Positions 41,630-49,862 of a stretch of DNA of 64,000 nt are shown piece by piece (position 1 is the first letter of the stretch; every line of letters begins with the position of its first letter). Source of the stretch: Chryseobacterium sp. Bi04 (GTDB lineage: Bacteria > Bacteroidota > Bacteroidia > Flavobacteriales > Weeksellaceae); the NCBI RefSeq assembly GCF_918698085.1, contig NZ_CAKKLP010000015.1, forward strand, positions 62,001 to 126,000. The letters are read 5' to 3'. The notes beneath the pieces are model-generated. The model made no database searches and had not been told where the DNA came from. It was given only the letters and a program-made list of their open reading frames with translations. The translations under genes and the position numbers were made by a program.

Positions 41630-43042
41630 TTAATGATTCTTTATCATCTTATTTTTCGGGAGGATATGCTCAGGAAGCATAAAAATAGAGGCTGCCACAA
41701 AAACCAGACATACAATATTGATGACAATAGCCATTAAAAAAGCATCATGATAATCCTGCTGTGACGGCTGCTCTCCCAGAAAATAATAAAAAACACCGCC
41801 CACTGCAATAATTCCGATGATCGCTGCCACCTGCTGAAAAGTATTGTACACCCCGGATGCATTTCCCACAAGGGTTTCAGAAATTCCTGACAATGCCATA
41901 TTGGCAAGGGAAGGAATAACAGATCCTACTCCTACTCCATGTAAAAACAACAGGAAATAAAAAAGATAAAAAGGTGTTTGTGTATTGAATAAAAAAGTCT
42001 GTACAATAAGAATACTGATGATCAGCCCCAAGCCCCCAAGTAATATATTCTTTCCGTATTTTAAAACCAATTTTGCAGAAAAAAGAGAAGCCAAAATAAA
42101 ACCTAACCCTTGAAAAACAATAATCTCACCGGCATTCAGCGGACTGATTCCTAATCCATCCTGAAAAAAAAGGGAGACAATATAAAAATAGGAATCAAGC
42201 ATGATAAAAAAAAAGACCACCGCCCAGATTCCCAGGTTGAAATTCTTATACCTGAACAGTTGAAAATCAATCAGGTAAGGACGTTCTTTTTTCATTTTTC
42301 CTTTCTGATTTTTAATAAAATAAGTAAGAATACAGCCTGAGATAAGAAGAAGGACCATACTTCTGACAGTAACTCCCTCGTGTTCAGACATCGTTAAAGC
42401 GTATGTAGAACAAAAAAGGCCGGCAGAAAGAGCTGTAACACCCCAAATATCAAAGGTATTTTTTACCGGGGTTTTAGATTCATCCAATATTTTTATGCTT
42501 AAAAAAACAGATAAAATGCAGATGGGCACATTCATCAAAAAGATCAGCCTCCAGGGCTCCTGCATAAAGGATAATGATGAAAAATAGCCTCCGAAAAACT
42601 GTCCTGCAATCGTTCCGATACCAATGGTTATTCCGTACCATCCCATCGCTTCTGTTCTTTCTTCATGACCCGGGAACAGGATCTGTATCATAGACAGAAC
42701 CTGAGGAGCCATCAAAGCAGCGCTTACTCCCTGTATAAAACGGGCGGTGATGAGTTGTCCGGAACTGCCTGAAATCCCACAGCCTACAGAGCTCAGCATA
42801 AAAAACATCAACCCTAATATGAAGACCTTTTTCCTGCCATATAGATCCCCCATTCTTCCTCCTGTAATAAGAAAAGAAGCAAACCCAATAAGATAAGAGG
42901 AGATCATCAGCTGCATTTCTCCATTGGAGGCATGAATATCCCGCTGGATAGAAGGAATGGATACATTAATAATAAAAATATCCATAATGGTTAGTAATTG
43001 CCCCGAAAGTACAATCAACAATTTCAAGTATTTAGAATTCAT
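41630..43042 (-). CDS. MFS multidrug transporter, DHA2 (EmrB/QacA) family
   Basis: 470 residues with about 14 hydrophobic segments. The first helix carries DIFIINVSIPSIQRDI, typical of DHA2 drug:H+ antiporters, and motif A reads GGRMGDLYGRKKVF. It is located in the inner membrane. It is leftward, 40 bases downstream of the TetR gene, and the spacer between them holds the palindrome ATAGATATATCTAT, related to the larger site before the TetR gene. It is thus likely TetR-controlled. The substrate is unknown. Confidence 0.9.
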   Translation of the reverse strand: MNSKYLKLLIVLSGQLLTIMDIFIINVSIPSIQRDIHASNGEMQLMISSYLIGFASFLITGGRMGDLYGRKKVFILGLMFFMLSSVGCGISGSSGQLITARFIQGVSAALMAPQVLSMIQILFPGHEERTEAMGWYGITIGIGTIAGQFFGGYFSSLSFMQEPWRLIFLMNVPICILSVFLSIKILDESKTPVKNTFDIWGVTALSAGLFCSTYALTMSEHEGVTVRSMVLLLISGCILTYFIKNQKGKMKKERPYLIDFQLFRYKNFNLGIWAVVFFFIMLDSYFYIVSLFFQDGLGISPLNAGEIIVFQGLGFILASLFSAKLVLKYGKNILLGGLGLIISILIVQTFLFNTQTPFYLFYFLLFLHGVGVGSVIPSLANMALSGISETLVGNASGVYNTFQQVAAIIGIIAVGGVFYYFLGEQPSQQDYHDAFLMAIVINIVCLVFVAASIFMLPEHILPKNKMIKNH

Positions 43043-43048
43043 AATTAT

Positions 43049-43062
43049 ATAGATATATCTAT
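43049..43062. promoter_or_regulatory. Palindromic operator before the MFS gene
   Basis: ATAGATATATCTAT is a perfect palindrome followed by TTTTTAAA; the half TATCTATTTTTTAAA is shared with the site at 43659-43686 before the TetR gene. Confidence 0.55.
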
Positions 43063-43081
43063 TTTTTAAATGCCAAAAAAA

Positions 43082-43633
43082 TTAGTCAAGAATTCCCTGA
43101 ATAATTTTTTTAGTATGATCGAAAGAGTCCGTATTTTTATGGATTGTTGAGGTAACAACAGCGCCCTCAATAAGTAGAAAAATAGTTTCTGCCACAAGAT
43201 CAGTATCCGGTAGCTCACTTTGTTCCACCAATGTTTTAATAAGCTCTTTTTGTTTTTCTTTGTGTTTCTTTACAAAATCAGACACAATGGGATTAGTGTC
43301 GCCTATTTCGGAGATAATTTTAATAAAATGACATCCGGAAAACCTGGAAGATTTTTGAAGCTTTATCCTGTAATCTATTAAAGCCTCTATTTTTTCTTTA
43401 GGATGGGAAATTCCTTCAACACATTTTTCAACACCTTCAAACCAGGTCAGCTCTTCTTTAATAAGATAGGCATGTAAGAGCTCATTCTTGGATGAAAAAT
43501 GATTATACAGAGAACCAATTGCAATATCAGCATCTGCAATAATCTGATTAATCCCGGTCGAATTATAACCTTGTTTATAGAAAAGATCCGAAGCTACCCT
43601 GATGATCCTGTCTCTAACTTTTTCTTTTTTCAT
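43082..43633 (-). CDS. TetR/AcrR-family repressor
   Basis: 183 residues. The N-terminal helix-turn-helix reads RIIRVASDLFYKQGYNSTGINQIIADADIAIGSLYNHFSSK. The C-terminal helical ligand domain is unassigned. It is transcribed leftward into the MFS gene. A 28-base palindrome lies upstream of its start and a related one upstream of the MFS gene, so it very probably represses both. The inducer is unknown. Confidence 0.92.
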   Translation of the reverse strand: MKKEKVRDRIIRVASDLFYKQGYNSTGINQIIADADIAIGSLYNHFSSKNELLHAYLIKEELTWFEGVEKCVEGISHPKEKIEALIDYRIKLQKSSRFSGCHFIKIISEIGDTNPIVSDFVKKHKEKQKELIKTLVEQSELPDTDLVAETIFLLIEGAVVTSTIHKNTDSFDHTKKIIQGILD

Positions 43634-43658
43634 CCTGAAAATTTTTACAAAGCTAATT

Positions 43659-43686
43659 AAAAAATAGATAGGTCTATCTATTTTTT
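43659..43686. promoter_or_regulatory. 28-base TetR operator
   Basis: Perfect 13-bp arms AAAAAATAGATAG and CTATCTATTTTTT around GT, placed 25-53 bases upstream of the TetR ATG. Confidence 0.7.
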
Positions 43687-43927
43687 AAACTTTTCTTTTT
43701 TAATCAGTAAAAATGTCTGGTCAATGTACTGGCAAACCTGCTGTATTCACTGGAGATGATTAAGACAGGACTTCACTCCCGCAGAATTTGAAAACTCCGA
43801 AGGAAACAGAATAGCATTATATCAGACGATTGATTAATACAATTTAATACATATTATTTTTTCATTGAAATATCTGCATATTTTGTATCTTTAATTACCA
43901 AATTCATAAAAATATTGGGTAAAAAAT

Positions 43928-44536
43928 ATGGCAGAACAACTTCATTTTATAAAAACCAACCCTAATATTGCTAAAATTAATTTATACAATAAGCTCTGTC
44001 AGGAAGAAGAGAGCATTATGAATTTCCTGCAAACAACCGGTACTGCCCAGCTTGAAACGATTAAAGAAAAGGTAAAAGAATCCGTAGATGAGCTTACCCG
44101 GGAAGAAATGATGAACATCTTTTCATGGTTCAGTCATAGATATCCTTCAGATCCTGAAGAAACCAAAACACAGCTTTTTATCCATGGTATAGATCTTTTT
44201 TACGAAATACCATCTAACCATAAAGTACAAAGTTTTCAGCAGATTCTTTCAGATTATGAAAAATATGCCCAGCAGCCTATGGGTTATATTGTTAACTCTC
44301 AGAATTTTAATAAGTTTTTGATTTACGGAATATTTGTTACCGCATTACTTCATAAAGATCAGGAAAATATTCTTTCTGATTATTTAAAAGCTGACCATCA
44401 GGATTTATATGTTTTGGCCGAAAACCAATTATATTTAAAAGAACCTGACATCCAAAACAGCACTAATCTTCAGCTTTATTTCAATGACCTGTATGATATG
44501 ACAAAATTTTATAAAGGGTCTGTTATCCAGCTTTAA
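43928..44536 (+). CDS. Hypothetical protein, 202 aa
   Basis: A soluble, mostly helical, acidic protein. I recognise no family motif. It has its own spacer with a -7-like element, ends at a hairpin shared with the convergent epimerase gene, and shows normal coding composition. It might belong to the same broad type as the unknown protein at 51383, which is similar in helix content, but I see no convincing alignment. Confidence 0.6.
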   Translation: MAEQLHFIKTNPNIAKINLYNKLCQEEESIMNFLQTTGTAQLETIKEKVKESVDELTREEMMNIFSWFSHRYPSDPEETKTQLFIHGIDLFYEIPSNHKVQSFQQILSDYEKYAQQPMGYIVNSQNFNKFLIYGIFVTALLHKDQENILSDYLKADHQDLYVLAENQLYLKEPDIQNSTNLQLYFNDLYDMTKFYKGSVIQL

Positions 44537-44547
44537 AATGATGGTCA

Positions 44548-44572
44548 TAAAAGAGGTTTCAGGCCTCTTTTA
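44548..44572. terminator. Terminator between convergent genes, overlapping a stop codon
   Basis: AAAAGAGG (44549-44556) and CCTCTTTT (44564-44571). The leftward epimerase stop codon (44559-44561) lies in the loop. Confidence 0.7.
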
Positions 44573-45578
44573 CTATTTGGGGATTTTCCATCAGGTAAAT
44601 TAATGCATCTTTTACGGCTTGTTCTGGTTTTTTGGGATTAAATCCTAATTCATTCCTTGCTTTGGAAATATCAAAATCCTGCTGTAATCCTGAAAACATG
44701 GCAATATCTTTTCTGGTCAGTAACGGAGCCTTTCCACCCAGCCAGGCTGTAAACTCCATGATGGCAGCGATGCCCAACAAAACTCCTTTTGGAACTGAAC
44801 CCGGTATTTTAAGTTCAAGTTCAGGATAAAGTCTGTTTGCTAGAATGGTGGTATCTGTAATACTCATGCATTTTTCATTAGCAAGAATATAACGTTCCCC
44901 GGGTTTTCCCTTTTTGGCAGCAAGATAGCATCCTTCTGCAACGTCCTTTACATCCACCCAGTTTAAGGTTATTTTGGTATCTACAGGGATTTTTTTATTC
45001 AGAATAAGTTTCAAAACTCCATATGAAACATTCAACGGTGAAAATGCCTCACTCCCTATCATAGCGGCAGGCATCACAGAAACAAGCTCTATTCCCAGCT
45101 TGGCAGCCAGTTCAAAAGCAAGTTTTTCACCATCATTTTTAGAATTATAGTACATATCCCTTCTGTCCGGATTGTAGCCGTTGCTTTCTTTAGCTGGGAG
45201 TTTTGTATAATTCAATGCGGCAATAGAGCTTACATAGATTATTCTTTTTACCCCTGCTTCTGCAGCTGCTTCAATGGTATTTCGTGTTCCGTTGATATTG
45301 ACATCATAGATTTCTTTTTGGGGATCCTGGGCCCATAATTTAAATGAAGCGCCTACAGCATAAAATGTCTCTACACCCTGTAATGCTTTTACAAATGATG
45401 CTTTATCAGTTATATCCGCATGAACTACCTCACAATCCAGTCCTTCAAAGGGCTTTTTATTTCTTATATTCCGTACTGTCGCCCGTACCGGAATTCCCTG
45501 CTGCAATAAAAAACGCACCAAATTATTTCCCAAGTGCCCGTTTGCTCCTGAAACCAGGCTTAAAGTATTCTCTGTCAT
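44559..45578 (-). CDS. NAD-dependent epimerase/dihydroflavonol-reductase-like
   Basis: 339 residues of the extended SDR family. The Rossmann motif is SGANGHLGNNLVRFLLQQG near residue 10. The catalytic Tyr-x-x-x-Lys appears as YYNSKNDGEKLAFEL, and VYVSSIAALNYT gives the Ser. It is closest to dihydroflavonol 4-reductase or ladderane/NAD(P)-dependent oxidoreductase-like proteins. It is leftward; the Crp/Fnr regulator lies just upstream on the same strand. The substrate is unknown. Confidence 0.85.
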   Translation of the reverse strand: MTENTLSLVSGANGHLGNNLVRFLLQQGIPVRATVRNIRNKKPFEGLDCEVVHADITDKASFVKALQGVETFYAVGASFKLWAQDPQKEIYDVNINGTRNTIEAAAEAGVKRIIYVSSIAALNYTKLPAKESNGYNPDRRDMYYNSKNDGEKLAFELAAKLGIELVSVMPAAMIGSEAFSPLNVSYGVLKLILNKKIPVDTKITLNWVDVKDVAEGCYLAAKKGKPGERYILANEKCMSITDTTILANRLYPELELKIPGSVPKGVLLGIAAIMEFTAWLGGKAPLLTRKDIAMFSGLQQDFDISKARNELGFNPKKPEQAVKDALIYLMENPQIVKEA

Positions 45579-45637
45579 TACATTAATTTTAATGCTACAA
45601 AGTTCACCTTCCTGCTTCCGGAACCACTTGACATTTG

Positions 45638-46213
45638 TTAGTTAATTATTTTTCTCCTGATCCTGCTGAGACTTTCCGGTTTCATCCCTAAAAATGAAGC
45701 AATATGTTGAATGGGAACATGCCGGATGATATCCGGAAATTCCTTCAGAAGCTTAAGGTACCGCTGCTCTGCACTCAAAGCAGATAATTCTCTGGACCGG
45801 TTTTCATTGTAGGCAATAGACTGTTGGAAAACAGAAATACTGAAGTCTTTCATCATCCGGCTATGAGCAACCAGATGATCCAGATTTTCTTTGGAAATCC
45901 TTAAAAGTTCACAATCTGTAATACATTCTACACAATCATCAGACTTTGTTTGGTTGATAAAATGAGTATAAGAAGTAAAAAAACCGGGTGGACAATTGAT
46001 ATGAGTGGTTACTTGATTTCCATTATGATCCATATAAAATAGCCTGAGGTATCCTGAAATAATATAATAAAGATAGCCTGGTATTTTACCTTCCTCTTCT
46101 ATCACAGTATTTCTGGAAAATAGCACCGGTTCAAAACAGGTTTTTACAGCCTCCGTTTCTTCGGGAGTTATCTCATGTCCTGAACGTATATATTGCAAAA
46201 GTTTATCATGCAT
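45638..46213 (-). CDS. Crp/Fnr-family transcriptional regulator
   Basis: From the ATG at 46213 (MHDKLLQYIRSGHEITPEE) the protein has 191 residues, the usual size; the longer reading from 46336 adds unconserved sequence. It has a cyclic-nucleotide-binding jelly roll (EEEGKIPGYLYYIISGYLRLFY) and a C-terminal helix-turn-helix (IQHIASFLGMKPESLSRIRR). It lies directly upstream of the epimerase gene with a 59-base spacer, so it may control it. Confidence 0.88.
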   Translation of the reverse strand: MHDKLLQYIRSGHEITPEETEAVKTCFEPVLFSRNTVIEEEGKIPGYLYYIISGYLRLFYMDHNGNQVTTHINCPPGFFTSYTHFINQTKSDDCVECITDCELLRISKENLDHLVAHSRMMKDFSISVFQQSIAYNENRSRELSALSAEQRYLKLLKEFPDIIRHVPIQHIASFLGMKPESLSRIRRKIIN

Positions 46214-46332
46214 TGAGGGTGAATATTGATGAATCTGCCACAAAAATAGCCAAAAGAAAACTTCAGTCCCTCTTTCAGTTAAAAAAGATTTTTCCCAAAC
46301 CCAGATACAGCTTTTCTCATAGAAGAAAACAG

Positions 46333-46701
46333 TCACTCTGATGCCGGGGATAATCTATATTTTAAGCTTAAAAAATAATAAGCCGTTCCGCCGGCAGCAT
46401 ATGCCAATGCATCAAAAATATCTCCGGTAAACCGATGTGATATTCCCGGACAAAGTACTTCAAATAAAAAAGATAAATACAGCACTGAGGTGAGAACAAA
46501 TTTTAAATCCGGTTTCCAGTGGAAGCCCAATAAGCCGTTCATTATATATTCTATCAGGTAACAATACATAGGAACGCTAATACAGTCAGTAAAATAGTCA
46601 TTGATCACTGGAATATACATTCCTTTTTTCCTCAATACAATGATGAATATCCAGACTGCCAACCCCACGAAAAACCAATACGAAATTCTTTTTCCCATCA
46701 C
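46333..46701 (-). CDS. Small integral membrane protein, 122 aa
   Basis: About four hydrophobic segments (YWFFVGLAVWIFIIVL, a central one, VLTSVLYLSFLFEVLCPGI, and GGTAYYFLSLKY). Its start (GTG at 46701 or ATG at 46698) overlaps the stop of the 44-aa protein upstream. Flavobacterial relatives are sometimes labelled a magnesium-citrate transporter, but nothing in the sequence supports that. Function unknown. Confidence 0.6.
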   Translation of the reverse strand: MMGKRISYWFFVGLAVWIFIIVLRKKGMYIPVINDYFTDCISVPMYCYLIEYIMNGLLGFHWKPDLKFVLTSVLYLSFLFEVLCPGISHRFTGDIFDALAYAAGGTAYYFLSLKYRLSPASE

Positions 46702-46832
46702 ATATGGAGTATGGCCATTATTAAACCAATGATTATCTGCAGGACTTTCGCCATAGTATCCTGAATATCAATTCCGTTTTTATTTTCTTTTTTTCCGGCT
46801 TCTTCGTAATCAAATATTTTTTTCCCTTCCAT
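46698..46832 (-). CDS. Small membrane protein, 44 aa
   Basis: Too short for an ordinary ORF screen. It reads MEGKKIFDYEEAGKKENKNG, then a short linker and a hydrophobic helix (VLQIIIGLIMAILHM) at the C-terminus. Its TGA (46698-46700) shares a base with the ATG of the next gene (46696-46698), which is typical of translational coupling. The ATG is 32 bases from the palindrome that it shares with the divergent TetR gene. The charged N-terminus plus single C-terminal helix suggests a membrane-anchored partner of the 122-aa protein. Confidence 0.5.
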   Translation of the reverse strand: MEGKKIFDYEEAGKKENKNGIDIQDTMAKVLQIIIGLIMAILHM

Positions 46833-46863
46833 ACTGATTGGATTTTCTTTACAAATATACCTC

Positions 46864-46889
46864 AAAATTAGAACAAATGTTCTAATTTT
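46864..46889. promoter_or_regulatory. Palindromic operator between divergent genes
   Basis: AAAATTAGAACA and TGTTCTAATTTT, 12-bp perfect arms with 2 bases between. It lies between the leftward small-membrane-protein genes (start 46832) and the rightward TetR gene (46936). Confidence 0.65.
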
Positions 46890-46920
46890 AAAAACAGTAT
46901 TAAGGAAAATCTTATATTCT

Positions 46921-46928
46921 TATATTTG
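46921..46928 (+). promoter_or_regulatory. -7 promoter element of the TetR gene at 46936
   Basis: TATATTTG, exact TAnnTTTG, ending 7 bases before the ATG, so the mRNA would be nearly leaderless. Confidence 0.55.
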
Positions 46929-46935
46929 TTACAAG

Positions 46936-47565
46936 ATGAAAACCAAAGAAAAAATTTTATTGAAAGCCTTAGAACTCTTTAATGAGAAAGGTTATACTAC
47001 TATTACAACAAGGCATATCGCAGCGGATCTCAATATCAGTCCGGGAAATTTGCATTATCACTTCAAACATTCGGAAGATATCATTAAACTGCTTTTTCAG
47101 GAACTGGTTTTGAAAATGGATGAACTTTTGGACAGGATGAAAAAGATGGAGGATAATACTTTGGAAAATCTTTATCAGTTTACTTTTTCAACCTGTGAAA
47201 TTTTTTATTCTTTCCGGTTTATTTTCGTGAATTTTGTAGATATCCTAAAAGAAATTCCTGAAATAAGATCACAGTATGAAGAAATCCATACCAGTAGAAA
47301 GGAAGAATTTCAGATGATATTTTCAGGCTTGCAAAAGAATAATATTTTTAAAAAAGATGTTCCTTTATTTATGATGGACAGTCTTATCCAGCAGATTTTC
47401 ATTATTGCAGATAATTGGCTTACCCACAACAGGTTAATTTTAAAATTGGACCGGGAGGCCGCTATATCCCATTATACCTTGCTGCAAATGAATCTCTTTT
47501 ATCCTTTTCTGAATAAAGAACAGCAGAAATTATATGAAAAACAATATATCATTCCTAAAGTATGA
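46936..47565 (+). CDS. TetR/AcrR-family regulator
   Basis: 209 residues. The HTH part is KILLKALELFNEKGYTTITTRHIAADLNISPGNLHYHFKHSED. The C-terminal part is helical with many aromatic residues, as in the YcdC-like/TetR_C group. Its stop overlaps the next ATG by four bases. The palindrome at 46864-46889 is its likely operator. Confidence 0.9.
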   Translation: MKTKEKILLKALELFNEKGYTTITTRHIAADLNISPGNLHYHFKHSEDIIKLLFQELVLKMDELLDRMKKMEDNTLENLYQFTFSTCEIFYSFRFIFVNFVDILKEIPEIRSQYEEIHTSRKEEFQMIFSGLQKNNIFKKDVPLFMMDSLIQQIFIIADNWLTHNRLILKLDREAAISHYTLLQMNLFYPFLNKEQQKLYEKQYIIPKV

Positions 47566-48029
47566 TCATCAGAAAAGGAAATACAGGTGATCTTACTGAT
47601 ATGAAGCTGCTTTTTGCAGAAACCATTACTTATGTGTGTAAAGATGACTATACTAACGAGCAGCTGGAAGTTTGGAAATCAGGTGTTGAAAATGAGGAAA
47701 GATGGCAAAAAGTAATGGAAGAACAGCTTATTTTAGTTGCTCTACATGGAGATAAAACAGTTGGTTTCTGTACTCTGAATCAGGGAAATTATATTGATTT
47801 GCTCTTTGTACATAAGGATTATCAGCATCGGGGAATTGCACAGGCATTGTATACTCAGATAGAGCAGGAAGCAATACAACAGGAGGAGTCAAAACTGAGT
47901 GCTGATGTCAGCAAAACAGCAAAACCTTTTTTTGAAAAAATGGGGTTTAAGGTGAATGCTGAACAGACCGTTACTGTAAAAGGAATTGACCTCATCAACT
48001 ATAAGATGAGTAAAAGTCTGATCAAATAA
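47562..48029 (+). CDS. GNAT-family acetyltransferase
   Basis: 155 residues with the acetyl-CoA loop in LFVHKDYQHRGIAQALYTQIEQEA (Q-x-x-G-x-A) and a C-terminal FFEKMGFK turn, both standard for GNAT enzymes. It begins MIIRKGNTGDLTDMKLLF. It is coupled (ATGA) to the TetR gene, and the AraC gene follows six bases later, so the three form one transcription unit. The acceptor is unknown. Confidence 0.9.
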   Translation: MIIRKGNTGDLTDMKLLFAETITYVCKDDYTNEQLEVWKSGVENEERWQKVMEEQLILVALHGDKTVGFCTLNQGNYIDLLFVHKDYQHRGIAQALYTQIEQEAIQQEESKLSADVSKTAKPFFEKMGFKVNAEQTVTVKGIDLINYKMSKSLIK

Positions 48030-48035
48030 AAAATT

Positions 48036-48857
48036 ATGCAGAAACAGCAACCTGAATATCATGAATTGAGAATTCCTGTTCCCCAGGAATTTGAAAATGT
48101 ATTCACTCATTTTTATTTTGCTGAAAATACTTCTGCTGACGCTGTGGCTAAGACTTTGCTCCCTACTTATCAAACCCTGTTATTGTTCTGCTTTGGGAGA
48201 CAGGCATCGATGTCTACGCGTGAAAAAACAATCATTGGTGTTGATAAATGTATTGTTTTCGGGCCTGTAAGACAAGCTTTAGAGTATACGCTTCCGGCAG
48301 GATCTTCCATTCTCGTGGCCAATTTTAAAGATGATGCATTCTTCAGATTTTTTGGAAAACTTTCTTTTGTACATAAGACAGCCCAACATCCTGATCAACT
48401 TCTGGATGAAAATTGCTTCACCAATTTATGGTATGAGCTTTCCTATCTTCAGTCTGCTATAGAACAGGTGAACCATATTTTAGAATTCTGTATTCCGTAT
48501 TTACAGGATCAGGATCATACCAGCAGGCTTTTGAGTAGTATTGAAAATGATTATTTAAATCCTATAAAAATCGTTGCTGAACAGACTCATCAGACCGAAA
48601 GAAATATTCAGCGCAAGCAGAAGGAACAATTTGGATATTCTATCAAGGAAATTAACCGTTACACCCGCTTTTTAAAGGCCATAAAAACCATCGAAAAACA
48701 GACTGTAAAACAGGAAAAAGTTCAGTGGTTTCATATCATCGATGAATGCGGCTATTATGATCAAAGCCAGCTTATTCATGATTTCAAACATTTCCTGAAT
48801 ATTTCGCCTGCCCAATATTTAAAATTTCAACAGGACATCTGCAATCCTAAATCCTGA
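48036..48857 (+). CDS. AraC-family transcriptional regulator
   Basis: 273 residues. The N-terminal half resembles the DUF6597-type sensing domain (LLFCFGRQAS ... VFGPVRQALEYTLPAGSSIL). The C-terminus holds the HTH pair (IVAEQTHQTERNIQRKQKEQ and IIDECGYYDQSQLIHDFKHF, then ISPAQYLKFQ). It is followed after 78 bases by a flavodoxin-fold oxidoreductase that it may control. Confidence 0.88.
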   Translation: MQKQQPEYHELRIPVPQEFENVFTHFYFAENTSADAVAKTLLPTYQTLLLFCFGRQASMSTREKTIIGVDKCIVFGPVRQALEYTLPAGSSILVANFKDDAFFRFFGKLSFVHKTAQHPDQLLDENCFTNLWYELSYLQSAIEQVNHILEFCIPYLQDQDHTSRLLSSIENDYLNPIKIVAEQTHQTERNIQRKQKEQFGYSIKEINRYTRFLKAIKTIEKQTVKQEKVQWFHIIDECGYYDQSQLIHDFKHFLNISPAQYLKFQQDICNPKS

Positions 48858-48935
48858 TCATCAGATTTCGTTTTCTTACAATTTTTACCACAGCTGCTGC
48901 TCTACATTTGTCTTATTAATTTTAAAAGCAGCACA

Positions 48936-49526
48936 ATGAAACACTTACTAATTTATGCACACCCCAACGAAAACAGTTTAAATCATAATCTTTTACAGCA
49001 AGTCATAGCAACTCTTCAATCCGGGCATCACGAAATTAGAATCAGGGATCTTTATCAGATGAATTTTGACCCTGTTTTATCTTTAACAGACATGCAGGAA
49101 CAGCGTGCCGGAAAAGTATCTGAGGATATATTACTGGAGCAGGACTTTATTTCATGGGCAGATCAAATTACTTTTATTTATCCTATCTGGTGGACGGGAC
49201 TGCCTGCCATCATGAAGGGATATATAGACCGTGTTTTCAGTTATGGCTTTGCCTATCGGTATGACCAGGGAGTACAAAAAGGACTTTTAAAAGGAAAAAA
49301 AGCCTTGATTATCAATACTCATGGAAAGTCTCATGAGGAATATGCAAAAACAGGGATGAATACGGCCCTTTCTCTTACTTCTGATCAGGGAATTTTTGCC
49401 TATTGCGGTTTTGAAATCATTCAACATTTATTTTTTGACAAAGCTGACCGGACATCTGCGGAAGATCTTGAAATATGGAAAAAGCAGATCACAGCAGCTT
49501 ATTCTCAACCTGTTTTTAATCACTGA
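48936..49526 (+). CDS. NAD(P)H-dependent flavodoxin-fold oxidoreductase
   Basis: 196 residues of the NQO1/YwrO (PF02525) family, FMN or FAD quinone reductases. It begins LLIYAHPNENSLNHNLLQQV; FIYPIWWTGLPAIMKGYIDRVFSYGFAY is the flavin-binding centre. It has no signal peptide. It probably protects against quinones or electrophiles and sits after an AraC regulator. Confidence 0.9.
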   Translation: MKHLLIYAHPNENSLNHNLLQQVIATLQSGHHEIRIRDLYQMNFDPVLSLTDMQEQRAGKVSEDILLEQDFISWADQITFIYPIWWTGLPAIMKGYIDRVFSYGFAYRYDQGVQKGLLKGKKALIINTHGKSHEEYAKTGMNTALSLTSDQGIFAYCGFEIIQHLFFDKADRTSAEDLEIWKKQITAAYSQPVFNH

Positions 49527-49592
49527 AAAAAAATTTACTATGGCATGGTATTCGCTTAAGAATTGACAAGTAAAATTGTTTTGAACCATTAT

Positions 49593-49656
49593 TTTAAACC
49601 ATTAAGATTAGTAATTAGTTAATTTTTAACATCACTATATTTCTTAATGGTTTAAA
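49593..49656. repeat. 15-bp inverted repeat upstream of the tyrS leader
   Basis: TTTAAACCATTAAGA (49593-49607) and TCTTAATGGTTTAAA (49642-49656) are perfect complements 34 bases apart. It could be an operator pair or a processing hairpin. No T run follows. Confidence 0.5.
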
Positions 49657-49681
49657 TACTGGTCTTCAATTGAAAAGTTTC

Positions 49682-49689
49682 TATATTTG
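49682..49689 (+). promoter_or_regulatory. -7 promoter element of the tyrS leader
   Basis: TATATTTG, an exact TAnnTTTG match, ends six bases before the leader-peptide ATG, so that ORF would be nearly leaderless. Confidence 0.55.
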
Positions 49690-49695
49690 TATTTC

Positions 49696-49794
49696 ATGAA
49701 ACACTTAAACAGCATATTGCGTCTTCCTTTTTTCAGTGAGTATTACTCCCCGATCTATTGTTCGGGAAGACTTTCTATAACTATTATTCAGTAA
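49696..49794 (+). CDS. tyrS leader peptide with Tyr codons
   Basis: A 32-codon ORF starting MKHLNSILRLPFFSEYYSPI. It has two adjacent Tyr codons (49741-49746) and a third at 49756-49758, with two Phe codons just before. It ends 20 bases before the terminator hairpin at 49815. The Tyr block sits just before the segment that can switch the terminator off, the arrangement of classic attenuation leaders. It is proposed as a sensor, not a working protein. Confidence 0.6.
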   Translation: MKHLNSILRLPFFSEYYSPIYCSGRLSITIIQ

Positions 49795-49843
49795 AATAAT
49801 CTACACTTATATAGAGCCCGGACAGTATCTGTCCGGGCTTTTT
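49749..49843 (+). promoter_or_regulatory. Attenuator with competing hairpins before tyrS
   Basis: Segment 1 CCCGA (49749-49753) pairs with segment 2 TCGGG (49762-49766). Segment 2, as TTGTTCGGG (49758-49766), can instead pair with segment 3 CCCGGACAG (49817-49825), nine pairs with two G-T wobbles. Segment 3 is also the left arm of the terminator: AGCCCGGACAG (49815-49825) with CTGTCCGGGCT (49829-49839) and T5. Thus 1:2 favours termination and 2:3 favours tyrS expression. The pairings are read directly; the regulation is inferred. Confidence 0.65.
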
Positions 49844-49862
49844 AATTTTAAAATTATTCATT

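Noticed and set aside
43700..43837. Possible gene remnant before the hypothetical gene at 43928 (26 open codons reading QDFTPAEFENSEG).
   Set aside because: Too short, bounded by stops, with no start codon or recognisable family; could be chance.
49801..49843. T-box or riboswitch before tyrS.
   Set aside because: No T-box consensus is present; the short Tyr-containing ORF and the alternative pairings explain the structure better.
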